From assembly GCA_031278135.1 (NCBI GenBank), contig JAITKY010000108.1, forward strand, positions 1 to 11,326: a DNA stretch of 11,326 nt. The letters run 5' to 3'. Position numbers and translations under genes: made by a program. The notes under the pieces are model-generated. The model worked only from the letters and a program-made list of their open reading frames with translations, was not told the DNA's origin and made no database searches. This DNA comes from Prevotellaceae bacterium (GTDB lineage: Bacteria > Bacteroidota > Bacteroidia > Bacteroidales > UBA932). Positions 7,586 to 11,326 of the stretch are shown piece by piece (position 1 is the first letter of the stretch; every line of letters begins with the position of its first letter).

Positions 7586-8487
7586 GATTTTGCTAATTGC
7601 ATGTAACAGTCTTCTATATTGGATTTTATCGGATATATCCTGATGTCGGTGTTTCCTTTTCCGGCAAGATATTCCGTCAATTCTTCGACAGAAAATCCTT
7701 CATCCACGGTAATATGGTGAACATCGCCGAAAGCAAATGAACTCCGGATAGACTTGTGTTCACGCAGATTTTTAAGTAGTTGGGGCATATTGTTTCCTTT
7801 CACTGCCCATAGAATTTCACTGTACGAAGCGATTATTCCCGCCGGCGAATCGATTTTCATAAACATGCCGTCTTTTATCAATGCAATACGGTCGCACAGA
7901 GTCGCTTCGTCCATGTAAGGCGTCGAGACAAGTATAGTGATATTCTGCTGTTTCAGTCGTTGCAACATCACCCACAATTCTTTGCGCGAAACGGGATCGA
8001 CACCGGTTGTCGGTTCGTCAAGAAAAAGTACTTTAGGCTTGTGAATGAGCGCACAACACAATGCAAGTTTCTGTTTCATCCCGCCCGACAAAGCCCCTGC
8101 ACGCCTTTTTCTGAACGGTTCTATCTGGATATAGATATCTTTCACAAGATGATAATTTTCTTCGATTGTAGTATTGAAAAGGGTTGCGAAAAAAACCAGA
8201 TTCTCTTGCACTGTCATATCCTGATAAATAGAGAATCGTCCCGGCATATAACCGATGCAACGCCTGATTTCACGGTATTTATAAACGACATCGAGCCCTG
8301 CGACGCTTGCTTTGCCTTTGTCGGCGAGAATAAGCGTGGCCAAAATACGGAAAAGCGTGGTTTTTCCTGCTCCGTCGGGACCGATGATCCCGAAAATCTC
8401 GCCTTCCTCAACTTCAAGACTCACTGTTCGTAAGGCTTCCACATTCCCGTACTTTTTGGCAATATCTTCTACTATAACAGACTTCAT
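7582..8487 (-). CDS. ABC-2 type exporter ATPase, first subunit (degenerate ATP site)
   Basis: This is the partner nucleotide-binding subunit, equivalent to the N-terminal half of YbhF/RbbA. The 301 residues comprise an ABC domain (about 1-215) and a C-terminal tail of about 85 residues that may regulate or join the subunits. Walker A is GPDGAGKTT (36-44), the signature is an intact LSGGMKQK (133-140) and Walker B is VLFLDEPTTG (153-162, E158). Two catalytic positions are replaced: the Q-loop glutamine is glycine (MPGRFSIYQD, G83) and the switch histidine is proline (STPYMDEA, P190). I believe both are usual in this subfamily, not mutations in this strain. It is the first gene of the pair, read from the promoter at 8529-8560 with a leader of about 35 bases. 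No HlyD-type adaptor or TolC-like gene is present upstream. Confidence 0.88.
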   Translation of the reverse strand: MKSVIVEDIAKKYGNVEALRTVSLEVEEGEIFGIIGPDGAGKTTLFRILATLILADKGKASVAGLDVVYKYREIRRCIGYMPGRFSIYQDMTVQENLVFFATLFNTTIEENYHLVKDIYIQIEPFRKRRAGALSGGMKQKLALCCALIHKPKVLFLDEPTTGVDPVSRKELWVMLQRLKQQNITILVSTPYMDEATLCDRIALIKDGMFMKIDSPAGIIASYSEILWAVKGNNMPQLLKNLREHKSIRSSFAFGDVHHITVDEGFSVEELTEYLAGKGNTDIRIYPIKSNIEDCYMQLAKS

Positions 8488-8528
8488 CTAACTATTTTCC
8501 AATATAAAAAACGCATTAAAATTTTCGG

Positions 8529-8560
8529 CAAAGGTAATTGATTTTTTATGGTTACACAAA
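8529..8560 (-). promoter_or_regulatory. Promoter of the ABC ATPase pair (TTTG-N20-TACCTTTG)
   Basis: On the minus strand, TTTG (8560-8557) is followed after 20 bases by TACCTTTG (8536-8529), a full match to the Bacteroidales -33/-7 pattern. Transcription should begin near 8522-8525, about 35 bases ahead of the ATG at 8487. It lies back to back with the plus-strand box at 8587-8594. Confidence 0.72.
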
Positions 8561-8586
8561 AAAAATCTCATTTAAAATAAAGTTTG

Positions 8587-8594
8587 TACCTTTG
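8587..8594 (+). promoter_or_regulatory. -7 box of the plus-strand operon (TACCTTTG)
   Basis: TACCTTTG matches the TAnnTTTG consensus in full and has the same eight bases as the divergent minus-strand box. No good TTTG sits at the usual distance upstream (that stretch is a run of A). The start site would be near 8600, giving a very short leader of about 15 bases before the ATG at 8615. It is the only visible promoter for the 8615 gene and murF-alr. Confidence 0.55.
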
Positions 8595-8614
8595 TCGCCG
8601 TAAAATATATCGAT

Positions 8615-8962
8615 ATGGAAATTAAAAATAATGCCGTTGGGATTGTAAAAGAATACGACAGTTTTGCTATATTTTCGTCAAAAGAATATGCCGAAGAATA
8701 CAGACTGTCTTTGATTGAATTGCGAAAACAATCCTGTGAGAGATTTATTTCCGATTTTGTTATTGAAGTGTTGGCGGGCATTCGGATGCCGTCGATAATT
8801 TGTCTCACATGGTATAAGGACAAACCGACGCGTAATGCCGTTTGGGAAGAGTTTGTTAAACATCCCGACTGGCTGCGTATCAGGGAGATGAAAGAATACG
8901 TTTACACCGCAACCGACAATAAAAACCGTTTGTTGTCGCCGTTATCTTATTCGCAATTTTAA
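8615..8962 (+). CDS. NIPSNAP-like small protein (115 aa)
   Basis: This is a 115-residue protein with no signal peptide or membrane segment, so probably cytoplasmic. The C-terminal half has the pattern I associate with NIPSNAP proteins, which adopt a dimeric alpha/beta-barrel fold: a hydrophobic strand (PSIICLTWYKD, 59-69), then AVWEEFVKHPDWLRI (74-88), and a terminal LLSPLSYSQF like the 'L.P..YS' end of that family. The assignment rests on this motif memory only, and the biochemical role of NIPSNAP proteins is poorly defined. The ATG follows a -7 box by about 20 bases, and the stop is 9 bases before the murF-alr ATG, so the two are probably one transcript. A functional link to the cell wall is not shown. 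Confidence 0.55.
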   Translation: MEIKNNAVGIVKEYDSFAIFSSKEYAEEYRLSLIELRKQSCERFISDFVIEVLAGIRMPSIICLTWYKDKPTRNAVWEEFVKHPDWLRIREMKEYVYTATDNKNRLLSPLSYSQF

Positions 8963-8971
8963 CGACACAAT

Positions 8972-11326
8972 ATGCGGTATAAACTTTCGGAAATAGCCGA
9001 GATTCTTGGATGCGTATATGTTGGGAATGATGCTGTTATCAATCATATTTTTGTTGATAGCCGTAACTGCATCGACAGAATTGAGACGGCGCTGTTTGTC
9101 GCTATCAAAGGCGAACGGCACGACGGGCATGATTATATCGAGGAACTGTACGCAAAAGGTATACGTAACTTCATTGTAAACAGGAACTTCCCGCTAAAAA
9201 ACATTGCCGGAGGTAATATTGTCGCTGTCGAAAATACTTTGAAAGCGATTCAGGATATTGCTGCAAATTACAGAGATACGTTTTCGTTTCCTGTGTTGGG
9301 GATAACCGGCAGCAATGGCAAAACCTGCATCAAAGAATGGATATATCAGATATTCCACAATACGAAAACTGTCAGTCGCAGTCCCAAAAGTTACAATTCG
9401 CAGACAGGAACGCCATTGTCTATCTTAATGGCCGACAGCGCTTCAGAACTCGGAATCTTCGAAGCGGGGATTTCGCTACCCGGCGAAATGAAACGTCTGG
9501 AAAAAATATTACATCCTGATACAGGGATATTTACCAACATCGGCGACGCTCATCAGGAGAATTTTACAGACATCGAACAGAAAATCGACGAAAAACTGCA
9601 ATTGTTCGAAAAATCAAAACTGTTGATATATTGTTCGGACTACCACACTATACATAAAGCAATTACGGAATCGGAACACCGTTATTCGACGTTTACATGG
9701 GGATATGGCGACGAATGTAATTTGAAGATATTGAGTAAAACAAATTTTCTGAATAAAACTGTCATAAAAATCAGGATAAACGACAGTGAATTAACGGATA
9801 AAACCGGAGATGAAGCGGAGTTTGAAATTCCATTTTCCGATTCGGCTTCGTTAGAAAATGCTATGCACTGTATCGCTTTTTCGTTGACGGAAGGGCTTGA
9901 CGTCAATCTGTTAAAAGCGAATTTGACGAATCTTGCGCCGGTTGCAATGCGTCTGGAATTGAAAGAGGGCATCAACAAATGCACGATAATCAACGATTCG
10001 TACAATTCGGACATTAACTCGCTCACGATTGCGCTGGATTTTCTGGACGGATTGACGCAGCACAGGAAAAAAACGCTGATTTTGTCCGACATCATGCAGA
10101 GCGAATCCGACGAAAAAAAACTCTATCAACAAGTATCTAAACTGCTTCAATCGAGAGGAATAAGCCGGTTTATCGGAATCGGAGAGGCTTTGGAGCGAAA
10201 TGCCGGATATTTTGTTGCAAACTCGAACATCGCTGATTGCAAGTTTTATCACAATACCGACAAATTCCTGTCGCACTGCAATAAAGCCAATTTCAACAAC
10301 GAAGCTGTTCTGTTGAAAGGCGGACGACAATTTCGGTTCGAGAGGATATCGCGATTACTGGAAATCCAAGTACATCAGACTGTTCTGGAAATCAACATGA
10401 ATGCGATGATTAACAATCTGAATTATTTCAAATCGAAACTGAATGCCGGCGTGAAACTGATGGCTATGGTTAAGGCTTCATCGTACGGTCATGGCTCTTC
10501 GGAGATAGCGGCGTTATTGCAGTATCACAGAGTGGATTATCTGGCAGTGGCATACGCCGACGAAGGTGTTAATCTGCGTGAAACCGGAATTACGATGCCT
10601 GTCGTCGTTCTGAACACCGAACCCGATAATTTCGATATTATGATTGAGTATCAGCTCGAACCGGAAATATACAGCCTCAATTCGTTGATTACTTTTCTGA
10701 AAACCGCCTCGAGAATGGGAATCAACAATTATCCGGTACATGTAAAAGTCGACACGGGAATGCACCGGCTCGGTTTTGTCGAAAATGATTTGACTGGACT
10801 GTGTAATATGCTGAAAAACAGTCAAGAGGTCAAAGTCGCGTCTGTTTTTTCGCATCTTGCTGCATCCGACGAAAGTATACATGACGAGTTCACCGTCACG
10901 CAAATCGAACGATTCAAAGGATTCTGTAAATCACTGAAAAAAGGAATCGGATATTCTTTTGTTAGACATATATTAAACTCTTCGGGAATAGAGCGTTTTC
11001 CCGATGCTCAATTCGATATGGTACGGTTGGGTATTGGTCTGTACGGTGTTGGTATTGAGGAAAATCGTAAATATCTCGACAACGTCGGAACTCTTAGTAG
11101 TGCAATCGTGCAGATAAAACATGTCGACAAAGGCGAAACCATCGGTTACGGCAGACACGGCATCGCAATATCTCCAAAAACAATTGCCACAATCCCAATA
11201 GGATACGCCGACGGACTGAACAGAAAACTCAGCAACGGTAAAGGCTATTTCACGGTGAACGGAAAACCTGCTCCGATTATCGGTAATATTTGCATGGATG
11301 CCTGCATGATAGATGTCACCGATATC
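8972..11326 (+). CDS. murF: MurF-Alr fusion (UDP-MurNAc-tripeptide:D-Ala-D-Ala ligase / alanine racemase), 3' end cut off
   Basis: One open frame of 785 codons runs without a stop to the last base of the window. Residues 1-462 are MurF, which adds D-Ala-D-Ala to the UDP-MurNAc-tripeptide with ATP: P-loop GITGSNGKT (110-118), FEAGIS (E164), TNIGDAHQENF (188-198) and the C-terminal NDSYNSD (341-347). From about 468 on it is a PLP alanine racemase: VKASSYGHG with the PLP lysine K501, catalytic tyrosine Y726 in GYGR, Y745 in GYADG (19 residues on, as Y265/Y284 of the Geobacillus enzyme) and ICMD (773-776). The fusion couples making D-alanine to using it, and is characteristic of Bacteroidota. About 35-45 C-terminal residues should lie beyond the edge. 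The start is supported by the family-like MRYKLSEIAEILG and by the upstream stop at 8960-8962. Confidence 0.96.
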   Translation, partial: MRYKLSEIAEILGCVYVGNDAVINHIFVDSRNCIDRIETALFVAIKGERHDGHDYIEELYAKGIRNFIVNRNFPLKNIAGGNIVAVENTLKAIQDIAANYRDTFSFPVLGITGSNGKTCIKEWIYQIFHNTKTVSRSPKSYNSQTGTPLSILMADSASELGIFEAGISLPGEMKRLEKILHPDTGIFTNIGDAHQENFTDIEQKIDEKLQLFEKSKLLIYCSDYHTIHKAITESEHRYSTFTWGYGDECNLKILSKTNFLNKTVIKIRINDSELTDKTGDEAEFEIPFSDSASLENAMHCIAFSLTEGLDVNLLKANLTNLAPVAMRLELKEGINKCTIINDSYNSDINSLTIALDFLDGLTQHRKKTLILSDIMQSESDEKKLYQQVSKLLQSRGISRFIGIGEALERNAGYFVANSNIADCKFYHNTDKFLSHCNKANFNNEAVLLKGGRQFRFERISRLLEIQVHQTVLEINMNAMINNLNYFKSKLNAGVKLMAMVKASSYGHGSSEIAALLQYHRVDYLAVAYADEGVNLRETGITMPVVVLNTEPDNFDIMIEYQLEPEIYSLNSLITFLKTASRMGINNYPVHVKVDTGMHRLGFVENDLTGLCNMLKNSQEVKVASVFSHLAASDESIHDEFTVTQIERFKGFCKSLKKGIGYSFVRHILNSSGIERFPDAQFDMVRLGIGLYGVGIEENRKYLDNVGTLSSAIVQIKHVDKGETIGYGRHGIAISPKTIATIPIGYADGLNRKLSNGKGYFTVNGKPAPIIGNICMDACMIDVTDI

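Noticed and set aside
7960..8433. Plus-strand open frame of 157 codons
   Set aside because: It lies entirely opposite the first ABC ATPase gene, whose motifs fix the true frame; the peptide is cysteine- and histidine-rich with no pattern.
9682..10330. Two minus-strand open frames of 137 and 139 codons
   Set aside because: Both are opposite the MurF half of the fusion, where plus-strand motifs (NDSYNSD and the C-terminal domain) prove the coding frame.
1..11326. CRISPR array, tRNA, rRNA or riboswitch
   Set aside because: No regularly spaced repeats, no cloverleaf with a T-loop motif and no conserved leader structure were seen in the intergenic regions.

Overview
The window looks like a chromosomal segment from a Bacteroidales bacterium (phylum Bacteroidota). 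Four things point there. MurF is fused to alanine racemase in one reading frame. RpoC is about 1,420 residues long. Three intergenic regions carry Bacteroidales-type promoter boxes (TAnnTTTG at -7, in two cases with TTTG at -33, 19-20 bases upstream). The two-gene ABC ATPase pair is of the YbhF/RbbA-like drug-efflux type. Genus cannot be decided from the sequence. The right-hand nine tenths is housekeeping DNA; I see no CRISPR array, no tRNA or rRNA gene and no intact transposase.

Layout, left to right. Positions 1-51 hold the first 17 codons of a minus-strand gene that runs off the left edge. Positions 52-863 are AT-rich and gene-poor, with a few tiny open frames (one on the minus strand with a good -7 box just upstream), imperfect repeats and no convincing full-length gene; I read this as a probable decayed mobile-element or repeat island. 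Then comes a minus-strand block: rpoC (6626 to 2361), a Rho-independent terminator (2325 to 2296), bioC (2283 to 1492) and bioD (1526 to 864). Upstream of rpoC on the same strand are two ATP-coupled ABC ATPase genes (8487 to 7582 and 7585 to 6821, overlapping by ATGA). The strand switches at 8488-8614, a divergent promoter region. To the right, plus-strand genes encode a 115-residue NIPSNAP-like protein (8615-8962) and, 9 bases later, the MurF-Alr fusion, which starts at 8972 and is still open at the last base.

How the genes work together. BioC (malonyl-ACP methyltransferase) and BioD (dethiobiotin synthetase) act at the beginning and near the end of biotin synthesis; bioF, bioA and bioB are not in the window. 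MurF-Alr makes D-alanine and adds D-Ala-D-Ala to the peptidoglycan precursor. RpoC is the beta-prime subunit of RNA polymerase. The two ABC ATPases should form a heterodimer with one consensus and one degenerate ATP site, but no permease lies beside them.

The most notable points are that rpoC stands apart from rpoB with its own promoter, that the rpoC terminator sits only 12 bases ahead of the bioC start with no visible promoter for bioCD, that bioC and bioD overlap by 35 bases across an A8 tract, and that the catalytic-motif losses in the two ABC ATPases are complementary. None of these amounts to a clear new defence or mobile system.
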